In this document: positions 24,413 to 32,555 of the stretch, one piece after another | How the letters are laid out: every line of letters begins with the position of its first letter | How positions within the stretch are numbered: position 1 is the first letter of the stretch | Assembly: GCA_021789215.1 (NCBI GenBank) | Contig: JAJYJS010000003.1 | Span: 1-49,827, forward strand | Source: Nitrospirota bacterium | GTDB taxonomy: Bacteria; Nitrospirota; Thermodesulfovibrionia; Thermodesulfovibrionales; JdFR-88 | Direction of reading: 5' to 3' | Length of the DNA: 49,827 bases | Program-made: the position numbers and the translations under genes | The notes under the pieces: generated by a model | The model's input: only the letters and a program-made list of their open reading frames with translations | The model's database searches: none | What the model was told of the DNA's origin: nothing

Positions 24413-25585
24413 CTAACCTGCGAGTTTCACCTTTACTGAATCAATAAATCGCGCAAAGGTCAGAAGCTTGTCACGCCGCTTTGGTGGATATTGAGTATGC
24501 AGACCGTGAGGAACGACGAGCTTAACGCTATAGCGTTCCATTTCATCAATTTGGTTTATAGAAATGCCCTGCTGAATAGTCAAAATATGTTTGTGTGAGA
24601 TTCGCGGGGCTTCTTTTGTAACCTGCCGCCACCGGTCCTTGCAGGTTGTCTTGATACCAAGCATAAAAAGTTTTTCAAGCGGGTAATCAGGATCGAGATA
24701 TGCATGTTTGCCAGGAATCAAAATATCCGGTTTTGTGCCTTCTACATCAACCCGGATATCGAAGGGAATTTCAGCTTCACGAAGCAGGTATTCCACATGG
24801 TGTTCCAGAGAGCGTCCCGCTCTGGCTTTTCTCCTTTGGAGAATCGTTTGAGCGGTGCCAAGGAAATCATCCACCGATTTGAAAACGCGCACTATTTCCG
24901 GTTCACAAATTTTTCTTTCGACGAGTTTAAACAGCTTGTACTCAGTATCGGTACACATGGTAAGCCGATTATCACTTGGTGAATCCATAAAAGATTTAAC
25001 GCACTCAATCAGAGCCTGCCGGGCCTCATTCGCAAATGCCAGAGTCGGAGGAAAATCAGTTAGGGCCTTTGCAAATTCCCGGAAATGGCGATCCATGCAG
25101 GCGTCTTCAGTTTCCACAGGTTTTGCGGCGTCACGGTCAAACAAGGCCCAGCGTTCAACAACATCAACACCAAGCGCGGCCTGTATGTCCTCAATATCAT
25201 CTTCCAAATCAAGCACGCAGGCAAAAAAACGATCAATCCGCTCAGGAATCAGGATAAGGAGGTTGCCAACGCAATCCTCGGTAAGAAAGGGGAATCCCCG
25301 CCCGAAACGCGTCAGCCGGTATTCACTGCGGGTTCCAACGCCGTACCATTTGACGATTGACTGTGTTATACAGCCATCCTGCCAAATTACTTCCACGTGG
25401 TGTTCATAATTTTTGCCTTTTACAGGCCCGTGGACTGTATATAACCGCCATATTTTTTTTGGAAGGTAATAGCCGTATTGATGTCCGCCGGTCAGTCCGA
25501 CATCATTGGGGCTTATGAATTTAAGGATTGCCTTCCGGTAATCAAAGGCTTTCTTTATGGCTTCTTCGCAAGCTGGCGACGGCAT
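24413..25585 (-). CDS. EcoRII-like type II restriction endonuclease
   Basis: 390 aa, close to EcoRII (about 400 aa). The N-terminal half (1-180) would be the effector DNA-binding domain. The C-terminal catalytic domain (about 245-390) shows 'RRKARAGRSLEHHVEYLL' (Glu261), 'GTKPDILIPGKHAYLD' (Asp287) and 'LGIKTTCKDRWRQVTKEA' (Lys312), a PD-(D/E)xK-type core strikingly like the EcoRII family. By family and by the Dcm/Vsr neighbours the likely target is CCWGG. The ATG overlaps the methylase stop by 31 bp. Confidence 0.88.
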   Translation of the reverse strand: MPSPACEEAIKKAFDYRKAILKFISPNDVGLTGGHQYGYYLPKKIWRLYTVHGPVKGKNYEHHVEVIWQDGCITQSIVKWYGVGTRSEYRLTRFGRGFPFLTEDCVGNLLILIPERIDRFFACVLDLEDDIEDIQAALGVDVVERWALFDRDAAKPVETEDACMDRHFREFAKALTDFPPTLAFANEARQALIECVKSFMDSPSDNRLTMCTDTEYKLFKLVERKICEPEIVRVFKSVDDFLGTAQTILQRRKARAGRSLEHHVEYLLREAEIPFDIRVDVEGTKPDILIPGKHAYLDPDYPLEKLFMLGIKTTCKDRWRQVTKEAPRISHKHILTIQQGISINQIDEMERYSVKLVVPHGLHTQYPPKRRDKLLTFARFIDSVKVKLAG

Positions 25586-26826
25586 TGCCCGTTATCCCCT
25601 GTTTTCTTGTTGTTATTCCTGCCATTTCCATTTGAAGACGATTTTAACAGACAGCCACCGCGGTTTAAATTCAGATGCCAATCGATTACTTTTAAAATCT
25701 GCCGGCCAACAGCTTCCACCACAGAAGGGACAACGGCATTCCCAAATTGTTTGTATGCCTGCGTGTCGGATACCACAATTTTGAGCTTGTCAGAAACAGG
25801 GAAGCCCATAAGCTTGGCCGCTTCCATTGGGGTAAGGCGACGAGGAGGCCCCTCTTTTCGGGGAATGAGAATTTCGGAACCATCCTTGTAATAACGGGCT
25901 GACAAGGTTCGGCTTATCCCATCCAAATTGGCCAGACCGTAACCGAACCCGTTGCCTTTTTCCTGATGGCGTCTGGCATAATCCTGTAGATAGTTCCATA
26001 AATGATCACTGAGCGTATATTTGGGATCGGGGTCGGCATTGAGGATATCCCTGAACTTGGGTCGTTCTTTTTCCGGCTTTTCTGGGAAAGCAAAGGGGGG
26101 ATTTACCCCAAAAACGTGCTTGTCGAAGCCAACAATGAAAATTCGTTCTCTGTGCTGTGGAACCCATGCTGCTGCATCTATTATCTTTGCAAACACCTGA
26201 TAATCGAGTTCGTCAAGTGTGGAAGTAATTACCTCCCATGTGCGCCCTTTATCATGGGATTGAAGGTTTTTCACGTTTTCAAGCAGAATTACCGGCGGGC
26301 GTTTAATGCTTATTATAGTGGCAACATTGAAAAACAGAGTTCCCTGGGTGGCGTCCTTGAATCCGTGAGGTCGGCCAAGCGCGTTCTTTTTGGAAACTCC
26401 GGCTATTGAAAAGGGCTGACAGGGGAACCCAGCCGCCAGCAAATCATGATCCGGTATGTCAGAAGGCTGAATCTTTGTAATATCACCGTGTGGCATTTCT
26501 CCAAACCATGCACTATAAGTCTTTTGGCAGTATGGGTCCCACTCGGATGAGAACAGGCAGCGACCGCCGGCTGCCTCAAGGCCAAGCCGCAGCCCTCCAA
26601 TGCCGGCAAACAGATCGATAAAGCTGAAAGGTATGCCTTTTGTTTCATGCTGGCTTTTACCGTTACGAGTTTCAAATAGCGGAAGTTCTTCTCGTACTTG
26701 GAATGTATCCTTGAGAAGCGAAAGGAGGAATTCCTGCTGAGATATGCGGCGGCGTTCACATTCCGCCCCAATCCATGAGCGGACTTCTTCGGGAATCCCT
26801 CTTATAAGTACTGATTTCTCAGCCAG
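25555..26826 (-). CDS. dcm: Dcm/M.EcoRII-like DNA (cytosine-5) methyltransferase with N-terminal RHH-like domain; CTG start
   Basis: 423 aa if read from a CTG at 26826. No ATG, GTG or TTG occurs in this frame between the upstream stop (26884-26886) and ATG 26496, yet starting at 26496 would delete motif I (SAM binding, 'FIDLFAGIGGLRLG', residues 69-82). GGAGGT lies 5 nt before the CTG. Other motifs: PCQ loop 'GFPCQPFS' (Cys136), 'LLENVKNL', 'VPQHRERIFIVGF' and motif X 'KQFGNAVVPSVVEA'. Residues about 4-42 ('KSVLIRGIPEEVRSWIGAEC' onwards) resemble an Arc/CopG ribbon-helix-helix unit. Neighbours are an EcoRII-like nuclease and vsr. An alternative is a lost start codon. Confidence 0.88.
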   Translation of the reverse strand: MAEKSVLIRGIPEEVRSWIGAECERRRISQQEFLLSLLKDTFQVREELPLFETRNGKSQHETKGIPFSFIDLFAGIGGLRLGLEAAGGRCLFSSEWDPYCQKTYSAWFGEMPHGDITKIQPSDIPDHDLLAAGFPCQPFSIAGVSKKNALGRPHGFKDATQGTLFFNVATIISIKRPPVILLENVKNLQSHDKGRTWEVITSTLDELDYQVFAKIIDAAAWVPQHRERIFIVGFDKHVFGVNPPFAFPEKPEKERPKFRDILNADPDPKYTLSDHLWNYLQDYARRHQEKGNGFGYGLANLDGISRTLSARYYKDGSEILIPRKEGPPRRLTPMEAAKLMGFPVSDKLKIVVSDTQAYKQFGNAVVPSVVEAVGRQILKVIDWHLNLNRGGCLLKSSSNGNGRNNNKKTGDNGQCRRQLAKKP

Positions 26827-26848
26827 TCCGCACCTCCGGGGGGAAATT

Positions 26849-26887
26849 TTGATATCAATGCTAGCAATTTTTTCCAGCGGAAGTCAA
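26849..26887 (-). promoter_or_regulatory. Promoter of the restriction-modification operon with tandem palindromes
   Basis: On the minus strand, TTGACT (26887-26882), an 18-bp spacer and TAGCAT (26863-26858) predict a start about 25 nt before the CTG. Overlapping the -10 and start site are two palindromes that share one base: TTGATATCAA (26849-26858) and ATGCTAGCAA (26858-26867). Centres are 9 bp apart, near one helical turn. Ribbon-helix-helix repressors often bind such tandem sites, so autoregulation by the methylase is suggested. Confidence 0.55.
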
Positions 26888-26923
26888 TGGGAATTTTATA
26901 TTAACCGCGCAACTCCCCGCCCC

Positions 26924-26951
26924 TTGACAACACCACCCCCCAATTGATAAT
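26924..26951 (+). promoter_or_regulatory. Promoter of the NtrC-like regulator gene
   Basis: TTGACA (26924-26929), a 16-bp spacer and GATAAT (26946-26951) form a good sigma-70-type promoter. The leader would be about 50 nt and contains GGGGGAGG before the TTG start. Confidence 0.6.
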
Positions 26952-27008
26952 AATTTCTGTCCCGTCTATTCCGGTTTTTTCGCTTCTCTGGGGGAGGTTT
27001 TAAAGGAT

Positions 27009-28346
27009 TTGGGCACCAGCGGCAAGGGGGTTTTTTCTTTCCTTCTCATCACATCGGACGAAACGCTCCATGAATTCCTAAGGGGCCGCTTTGGGCCGTC
27101 GGGCCTCACATTCGAGTGCAGGCAGGCGCTGCCGGCCAACCTGAGGCGGTCAAGCTTCGGCTCCAGGCCCGTCCTCATAGACCTGAGGATGCCGGAGGCG
27201 CTAAAAATCCTTTCGGACCTGAAGGCCTATCACCCCGACTCGAAGGTAGCGGCCTTCGCGAACGGGGACTTCAAAAAAAGCGAAGACGCCCTCAGGATGG
27301 GGGCGAACTACATCGTATTCGAAAGGGAAAAGCCCGAACTGCTCAAGGACATCCTCTTCAAGACCTGCCAGGAAGCCGCCATTCGGGAGGAGCTTGAATA
27401 CCTGCGGTCTTTGTCCGAACCCCGGATAATAGCAAAAAGCCCTGCCATGAAAAAACTCCTTAAAGACGCGGAAGAGGCCGCGGCCTCCCCATTGCCCGTC
27501 TTCCTTTCGGGACCGGCGGGCTCCGGCAGGGAGCTTGTGGCAAGGCATATACACGGCGGAAGCGGCAGGGCCATCATGCCTTTTGTCAGTGCGGGCCCCG
27601 AGCAGGAGCCTTTATTTGCGGAGGCGGTGCTTTCGGCCAGGGGCGGAACACTCTACATAAAAGAAACGTCCGCTTTCAGCAAGGAAGCGCTTGAAAAATT
27701 AAGGGCGCTGATTCAAACGGGCGCATTCCGGCAGGATGAAAGCGCCCCGGCAATCAGTGCGGACGTGCGCCTCATGGCGGGCCACACCGGGCAGGATGGG
27801 ACGTACCCCCTCTTCGAGGGGTTGCCGCATATGAAGCTCGATGTGCCCCCGCTCAGGGAGCGCAAGGAGGATATCGTGCCCCTGGCGGAGTGCTTCATCG
27901 AGGAGATAGGGCGTTTCCTTGGCACGGGGAAAAAGCACCTCACAAAATGCGCGAAGACAACCCTTGGCGAGCTGGATTATCCCGGAGGCGCGGCGGAGCT
28001 GAAAAACATCATCCACAGGGTATATTTTCTGGTCAAGGGCCGCAATATAAACGATAAGGACCTGCTGGGCTCCGAATACCTCAGCCGCTGCTCGTTCAAG
28101 AGCTTTATCGAGGAGAGGCTCCGGGGATATTTCCGCCGGATGGCCGAACTCGGCCACTCAAGCCTCTACGATTCCGTAATCGGCGAGGTCGAGAAGGCGC
28201 TGATAGAGCTGGCACTTCGGGAGACCGGGGGCAATAAGGTGCGCTCGGCAAAGGCCCTCGGGATGAACAGAAACACGTTCAGGGCAAAGATAAAGCAGCT
28301 GAAAATAAAGGAAACCAAGACGCCGCCTAAAGACGGGAATCCTTGA
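27009..28346 (+). CDS. Degenerate NtrC-family response regulator lacking the GAFTGA loop
   Basis: 445 aa: receiver-like domain (about 9-120, probable phospho-acceptor Asp58 in 'VLIDLRMP'), an AAA+ domain (about 138-340), and a Fis-type HTH at the C-terminus ('LRETGGNKVRSAKALGMNRN'). The AAA+ part is damaged. Walker A reads 'GPAGSGRE', with Arg where the catalytic Lys should be. About 25 residues including GAFTGA are missing between 'PFVSAGPEQ' and 'ARGGTLYIKET'. Walker B Asp is replaced by Lys218. 'LRERKEDI' is kept. It probably neither hydrolyses ATP nor contacts sigma-54, but may still bind DNA. The TTG start follows GGGGGAGG. Its 3' end overlaps mtnP by 20 bp. Confidence 0.85.
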   Translation: MGTSGKGVFSFLLITSDETLHEFLRGRFGPSGLTFECRQALPANLRRSSFGSRPVLIDLRMPEALKILSDLKAYHPDSKVAAFANGDFKKSEDALRMGANYIVFEREKPELLKDILFKTCQEAAIREELEYLRSLSEPRIIAKSPAMKKLLKDAEEAAASPLPVFLSGPAGSGRELVARHIHGGSGRAIMPFVSAGPEQEPLFAEAVLSARGGTLYIKETSAFSKEALEKLRALIQTGAFRQDESAPAISADVRLMAGHTGQDGTYPLFEGLPHMKLDVPPLRERKEDIVPLAECFIEEIGRFLGTGKKHLTKCAKTTLGELDYPGGAAELKNIIHRVYFLVKGRNINDKDLLGSEYLSRCSFKSFIEERLRGYFRRMAELGHSSLYDSVIGEVEKALIELALRETGGNKVRSAKALGMNRNTFRAKIKQLKIKETKTPPKDGNP

Positions 28347-29121
28347 GCGCGTCCTTGCAGGGGCAGCCGCGCCTGCCGGGTATAAGGGGGAAGACCTCTT
28401 TCAGTATCTGCCGTATCGCTTCGGCGCTTTTCCCCATGTATTCGATAACTTCCGTGGTCGTCAGCTTTTTAGCGTCCGAAACGCCCGCGGCGAAATTGGT
28501 CACGACGGCGATGGCCGAATAGCACAGTTCGAGCTCCCTTGCCAGTATGGCCTCCGGCATCCCGGTCATGCCGACGACGTGCCCCCCCGCCTTTGCGTAA
28601 AAGGCGACTTCGGCCCTGCTTTCGAGCCTGGGCCCGTTTGTGCATACGTAAGTGCCTTTCCCGGCTGCAGGCACACCCGCCTTTTTTGCGGCGCCCAGGA
28701 GGGACGCCCGCAGTTCCGGGCAGTAGGGCTCGGTGAAGTCCACATGCACGACATCTTTTTCCTCATAGAAGGTGGCGGGCCTCCCCCCGCCGGTGAAATC
28801 GAGTATCTGGTCGGGGATAACGATGCTTCCGGGGGCAAATGCGGAGTCTATCCCGCCGGTGGCGTTCACCGCGATTATGCGCTCCACGCCCAGTTCCTTC
28901 ATCCCCCAGATATTTGCCCTGTAGTTTATCTTGTGCGGGGCGACGGCGTGGCCCGCCCCGTGCCGCGGAAGAAATACCGCCTGCACGCCCCCTGAAAACT
29001 CCGCGATGAGATAACTGTCCGAGGGGTCGCCAAAGGGGGTTTTTACGGCCTTCCGGCCAACCTCCTCAAGTCCGGGTATCCCGTAAAGCCCGCTTCCGCC
29101 TATCACACCTATTAACGGCAT
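28327..29121 (-). CDS. mtnP: S-methyl-5'-thioadenosine phosphorylase family (MtnP)
   Basis: 264 aa from ATG 29121, where the family start 'MPLIGVIGGSGLYGI' lies. An in-frame extension of 32 codons upstream is non-conserved and overlaps tldD. Phosphate-binding 'LPRHGAGHAVAPHKINYRAN', 'AVNATGGID' and 'GMTGMPEAILARELELCY' are typical of MTAP. It cleaves methylthioadenosine to adenine and methylthioribose-1-phosphate in methionine salvage; specificity for related nucleosides is possible. Divergent from tldD, with 37 bp between starts. Confidence 0.92.
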   Translation of the reverse strand: MPLIGVIGGSGLYGIPGLEEVGRKAVKTPFGDPSDSYLIAEFSGGVQAVFLPRHGAGHAVAPHKINYRANIWGMKELGVERIIAVNATGGIDSAFAPGSIVIPDQILDFTGGGRPATFYEEKDVVHVDFTEPYCPELRASLLGAAKKAGVPAAGKGTYVCTNGPRLESRAEVAFYAKAGGHVVGMTGMPEAILARELELCYSAIAVVTNFAAGVSDAKKLTTTEVIEYMGKSAEAIRQILKEVFPLIPGRRGCPCKDALKDSRL

Positions 29122-29158
29122 GTTATAATTTACAAAAGTTATACCAAAGGAGTAAACA

Positions 29159-30541
29159 TTGCTGGACCCCCAGGTGCTTAAAGACACGCTTAATGAGGTT
29201 TTCACCACGGAGGGCATGGACTATGCCGACCTTTATATAGAGCTTTCAAGGACAACAAGCATCCAGATAGAGGATGGCAAGGTGGAGAAGGTACTCCAGG
29301 GTGGAGACTCCGGGGGCGGGCTCCGGGCGCTTTCAGGCGGAAAAACCTCTTATGCGTACACCAACGCGCTCGATGAAAAGGCGCTTTCCGGAATGGCGTC
29401 GGAGCTGAAAAGTGCCGTCAAGTCCGGCTACGCGGCGAGCATCGACCTGAGACGGAAAGAGCCCCGCGTGGATTTCCCGATAAGGACAGACCCGGCAGGC
29501 GTCTCCCTCGACCGGAAGGTGGCCATAATGAAGGAGGCCGAAAGGGCCGCAAGGGGGTACGACAAGTCCATAAGGCAGGTAAGCGTTACGTACAGGGAAC
29601 TTCACCAGAGGGTGCAGATCGCGTCTTCCGACGGCTTTCTGGCGGAGGACGAGCGGCTTCAGACCATATTCCTTGTAAACGTGGTCGCGGAGTCCGGCGG
29701 CGTGGTGCAGACCGGCTACGAGCCGGTGGGCGGCTTTCTGGGCTTCGAGCTTTTTGACGAGATATCCGCGCCGGAGCTTGCCCGGAAGGCGGCAAGGAAG
29801 GCCGTGATGATGCTTAAGGCAAGGCGCGCGCCGGGGGGCAGGAGGCCTGTTGTGATATCCTCCGAGGCCGGGGGCACCATGATACACGAGGCCATCGGCC
29901 ACGGCCTGGAGGCCGACCTGGCCAATCAGGGACTGTCCGTGTATTCTGGCAAACTGGGCCGGAAGATAGCCGCGGACATCGTCACCGTGCTGGATGACGC
30001 CACCCTGCCCGGCAAGAGGGGCTCCTTCCGGTTCGACGACGAAGGCGTGCCCTCCCAAAAGACAGTCCTCGTCCTTAACGGGGTCCTGCAAAGTTTCATG
30101 TACGACAGGCTCCAGGCCATGAAGGCGGGCAGCGAGTCCACCGGCAACGGCAGGAGACAGTCCTACAGGCACAGGCCCATCCCCAGGATGACCAACACCC
30201 TTATCGCCCCAGGCAAGACCGCCCCGGAAGAGATACTGAAGGGCACCCCCCAAGGGCTTTTTGTCAAAAAAATGGGCGGCGGCCAGGTAAACACGCTCAC
30301 GGGCGACTTCGTCTTCGACGTCCAGGAGGGATACCTCATAGAAAACGGGCAGTTGGGAGAACCCGTCCGCGGCGCGACACTGGCCGGCAACGGGCCCCGG
30401 GTGCTCATGGAAATAGATATGGTCGGCTCCGACCTGGGCTTTTCAATAGGCACCTGTGGCAAAGACGCCCAAGGCGTGCCCGTCTCGGATGCACAACCAA
30501 CCATCAGGGTGCCGGAGCTGGTAGTGGGCGGAGCGTCCTGA
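29159..30541 (+). CDS. tldD: TldD/PmbA-family metalloprotease
   Basis: 460 aa. The zinc motif HExxxH-like 'MIHEAIGHGLEADL' (about 243-256) and the C-terminal 'GGQVNTLTGDFVFDVQEGYLIENG' region (quoted as family landmark) identify TldD. TldD acts with TldE/PmbA as a heterodimeric peptidase, for example in microcin B17 and CcdA processing; no tldE is in this window. TTG start supported by AAAGGAG 6 nt upstream. Confidence 0.93.
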   Translation: MLDPQVLKDTLNEVFTTEGMDYADLYIELSRTTSIQIEDGKVEKVLQGGDSGGGLRALSGGKTSYAYTNALDEKALSGMASELKSAVKSGYAASIDLRRKEPRVDFPIRTDPAGVSLDRKVAIMKEAERAARGYDKSIRQVSVTYRELHQRVQIASSDGFLAEDERLQTIFLVNVVAESGGVVQTGYEPVGGFLGFELFDEISAPELARKAARKAVMMLKARRAPGGRRPVVISSEAGGTMIHEAIGHGLEADLANQGLSVYSGKLGRKIAADIVTVLDDATLPGKRGSFRFDDEGVPSQKTVLVLNGVLQSFMYDRLQAMKAGSESTGNGRRQSYRHRPIPRMTNTLIAPGKTAPEEILKGTPQGLFVKKMGGGQVNTLTGDFVFDVQEGYLIENGQLGEPVRGATLAGNGPRVLMEIDMVGSDLGFSIGTCGKDAQGVPVSDAQPTIRVPELVVGGAS

Positions 30542-30632
30542 TAATCCCCGCTTTAGCAAAGCTCTAAATTATAATTGTGTCTTTTTTGCAACAGGTGAGG
30601 ATTATTGACAACATATCTAAAGGAATAATCCA

Positions 30633-31574
30633 TTGAATTACAATCATTTTAAGCTGGCATACTCATTGCAAATCAATCTCTCCGTGAGATTGCAGAGGAC
30701 CATAAAGGCAGAGATCACGGTAGAGGGCATCGGGTTGCATACGGGCGGCAGGTCGGCAATCAGGCTGAAACCCGCCCCGAAGGACACCGGGGTCCTTTTC
30801 TACCGCAGGGACAAAAACGAATACATAGCGGCAAACGTCGGCTCCGTCTGCGAGACGTCGTTCGCGACGACGCTTGGGCTAAACGGGGCCAAGGTGCGCA
30901 CTGTGGAGCACCTGCTTGCGGCCCTGGCCGGGCTTGGCGTGGACAACGTCCTGGTGGAGATGGAGGGCTCCGAGATACCCATCCTTGACGGCAGCTCCGG
31001 GAAATTCGTCGAGAAGATACTTGCCGCCGGGGTTGCCGACCAGCCTTCGAAGAGGCCACACATGAGGATAACCAAACCCTTCGTGTTCAGGGAGGGCGAT
31101 GCGGAGATATCGGCGTTCCCCTATGGCGGCAGGCGCATAACCTACCAGACCTTCTACCCGCACAGGCTCCTGGGGGCCCAGCAGCTTACGGCCGAGATGG
31201 AGGAGGAGACCTTCATAAGGGAGATAGCGCCGGCAAGGACGTTCGGCTTCCTGAAAGACGTCCAGTACTTGAGGGCGCACGGCCTCGCCAGGGGCGGCTC
31301 TCTGGACAATGCCATCATCCTGAGCGACACGGGCGTGATAAACCCCACGGGGCTCAGGTTCAAGGACGAGTTCATCCGCCACAAACTGCTGGACTTCATC
31401 GGGGACCTCTCGCTTATCGGCTTCCCGATACAGGGCTATCTCACGGCGAGGAAGACCGGGCATGCCAGCAATCTCAGGTTCGCGGCCGAACTGCTGGCCG
31501 CCTCCGACTGCTGGGAGATAACCTCCGGGGCCGAGCTGGTAATAGAGCAGCCCCGCAACATCAAGTACGCCTAG
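30633..31574 (+). CDS. lpxC: LpxC, UDP-3-O-acyl-N-acetylglucosamine deacetylase
   Basis: 313 aa from TTG 30633. The conserved protein begins only at about residue 20 ('LQRTIKAEITVEGIGLHTG'), so GTG 30684 or TTG 30690 are alternatives; only 30633 has a Shine-Dalgarno (AAAGGA, 8 nt spacing). Zinc ligands are in 'TVEHLLAALAGLGVDN' and 'RHKLLDFIGDLSLIG'. The catalytic His is in 'KTGHASN'. It catalyses the first committed step of lipid A synthesis and shows the cell has LPS-type outer membrane. Monocistronic here; TATAAT at 30570-30575 may be its -10. Confidence 0.95.
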   Translation: MNYNHFKLAYSLQINLSVRLQRTIKAEITVEGIGLHTGGRSAIRLKPAPKDTGVLFYRRDKNEYIAANVGSVCETSFATTLGLNGAKVRTVEHLLAALAGLGVDNVLVEMEGSEIPILDGSSGKFVEKILAAGVADQPSKRPHMRITKPFVFREGDAEISAFPYGGRRITYQTFYPHRLLGAQQLTAEMEEETFIREIAPARTFGFLKDVQYLRAHGLARGGSLDNAIILSDTGVINPTGLRFKDEFIRHKLLDFIGDLSLIGFPIQGYLTARKTGHASNLRFAAELLAASDCWEITSGAELVIEQPRNIKYA

Positions 31575-31629
31575 AAAAAAAATCCCCGGCGTCCGCAAAA
31601 CAAAAAAACCAAAAACACAGCCTCACAAT

Positions 31630-31658
31630 AAAAAAGGCCGGGAGAATCTAATTCTCCC
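31630..31658 (-). terminator. Intrinsic terminator of the histone-like gene
   Basis: On the minus strand, GGGAGAAT-TAG-ATTCTCCC (31658-31640) is followed by GGCC and a T-run (TTTTTT). It lies 22 bp after the stop of the Ala/Lys-rich protein gene. Confidence 0.85.
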
Positions 31659-31679
31659 AGCCCAATGAAACTCTTGCTC

Positions 31680-31835
31680 TTATTTCTTTTTTGCGGTTGC
31701 CTTCTTGGCCGGGGCCGCCTTCTTGGGGGCAGCTGCCTTCTTCGCCGTAGTGGTCTTCTTCGCCGCAGTCTTGGCAGCAGGTTTCTTGGCTGCCGTGGTC
31801 TTCTTTGCCGTTGTCGTCTTCTTTGCCGTCGCCAT
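31680..31835 (-). CDS. Histone H1-like Ala/Lys/Thr-rich DNA-binding mini-protein
   Basis: 51 aa made almost only of Ala, Lys, Thr and Pro, as repeats of the type (T)AKK-(T/A)(T/A) and APKKAAPAKK. This is the composition of bacterial H1-like proteins (Hc1, AlgP and HU tails), which bind DNA without sequence specificity. The ATG is set by a near-perfect Shine-Dalgarno GGAGGTGA at 7 nt. A strong terminator follows. It lies 46 bp after an HTH regulator gene on the same strand. There is no folded domain, so function is by composition only. Confidence 0.85.
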   Translation of the reverse strand: MATAKKTTTAKKTTAAKKPAAKTAAKKTTTAKKAAAPKKAAPAKKATAKKK

Positions 31836-31881
31836 CAAGGTCACCTCCTTTCTTCATCCCGGCCTCGCGGACGGGGGGCGG

Positions 31882-32427
31882 TTAAACTCTCCCCAGGATC
31901 GGAATCCTCCTGTCTGAAAGAATGCCGACAAGAGATTTATCGCGCCTTTTCCTGCGGGCGCGGTATTCATCCTCGTCCATGCGGACGAGGACCATCCTGT
32001 AGCCGAACTGCCTTGCCGTAGCCCTTACGGCCTTCTCGTCGACCGGGTCGTTGGCTACCACGAACAGGTTCACGGTCTTGACGTCTTTGCCCTCGGCATA
32101 AGGGCCGTAAATAAAGGCGCACCTCACGTCGCCGTTGCGCAGAACGGCCTTGAGGCTGCCGGCAAGGCCCAGTGATTTGGTTATCAGGTTCTTTAATTCC
32201 GAATAAAGGGGAGATGTCTCGTCCGCCCGGAAATACTTGAGGTTGGCTACCTTCTCGCTGGCGACGATCCCCATCTTTTCAAGGTTGTCCAGCTCGCGCT
32301 TGACCGCGGAGGGGTTTTTTTCAAGCAGCTTCGCTATCTCCCTGACATAAAACTTCTCCTCGGTGCTGTTGAGCAACAGCGACAGGACCTCTGCTCTGAC
32401 TGCTGATGAAAAAAGCTTCTTTAGCAT
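31882..32427 (-). CDS. Winged-helix regulator fused to a degenerate nucleotidyltransferase-like domain
   Basis: 181 aa. Residues 1-75 are an ArsR/MarR-type winged helix ('EKFYVREIAKLLEKNPSAVKRELDNLEKMG' contains the recognition helix; quoted in part). Residues about 95-150 resemble a minimal nucleotidyltransferase ('AFIYGPYAEG'), but the usual GS and the DxD metal ligands are not seen ('KTVNLFVVAND' replaces 'SDIDLLV'), so catalysis is unlikely. The basic C-terminus 'RARRKRRDKS' may bind nucleic acid. GATAAT lies 5 nt before the ATG. Upstream of, and probably co-transcribed with, the H1-like gene. Confidence 0.8.
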   Translation of the reverse strand: MLKKLFSSAVRAEVLSLLLNSTEEKFYVREIAKLLEKNPSAVKRELDNLEKMGIVASEKVANLKYFRADETSPLYSELKNLITKSLGLAGSLKAVLRNGDVRCAFIYGPYAEGKDVKTVNLFVVANDPVDEKAVRATARQFGYRMVLVRMDEDEYRARRKRRDKSLVGILSDRRIPILGRV

Positions 32428-32555
32428 CCATTATTATCTAACAACATGATTTCTGAAAAGTCAACAAAAAAATCAATTTTTGAAACGAAAGGTGCCAAAT
32501 TGCAAACGATTACTTTTTTTGAACGATTGTAGCTGAAGAACGCATGATACCTTTT

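Noticed and set aside
25555-26496. Treating the methylase as a pseudogene truncated at its N-terminus
   Set aside because: The frame remains open upstream and encodes motif I and more, with a strong Shine-Dalgarno before a CTG, so an unusual start is the simpler reading.
23967-26890. Prophage or insertion sequence around the restriction genes
   Set aside because: No transposase, integrase, terminal inverted repeats or tRNA attachment site was found at the borders.
31648-31857. Acidic 69-codon minus-strand frame over the H1-like gene
   Set aside because: The other minus-strand frame (31680-31835) has a perfect Shine-Dalgarno, a clean stop and a biologically sensible Ala/Lys composition.
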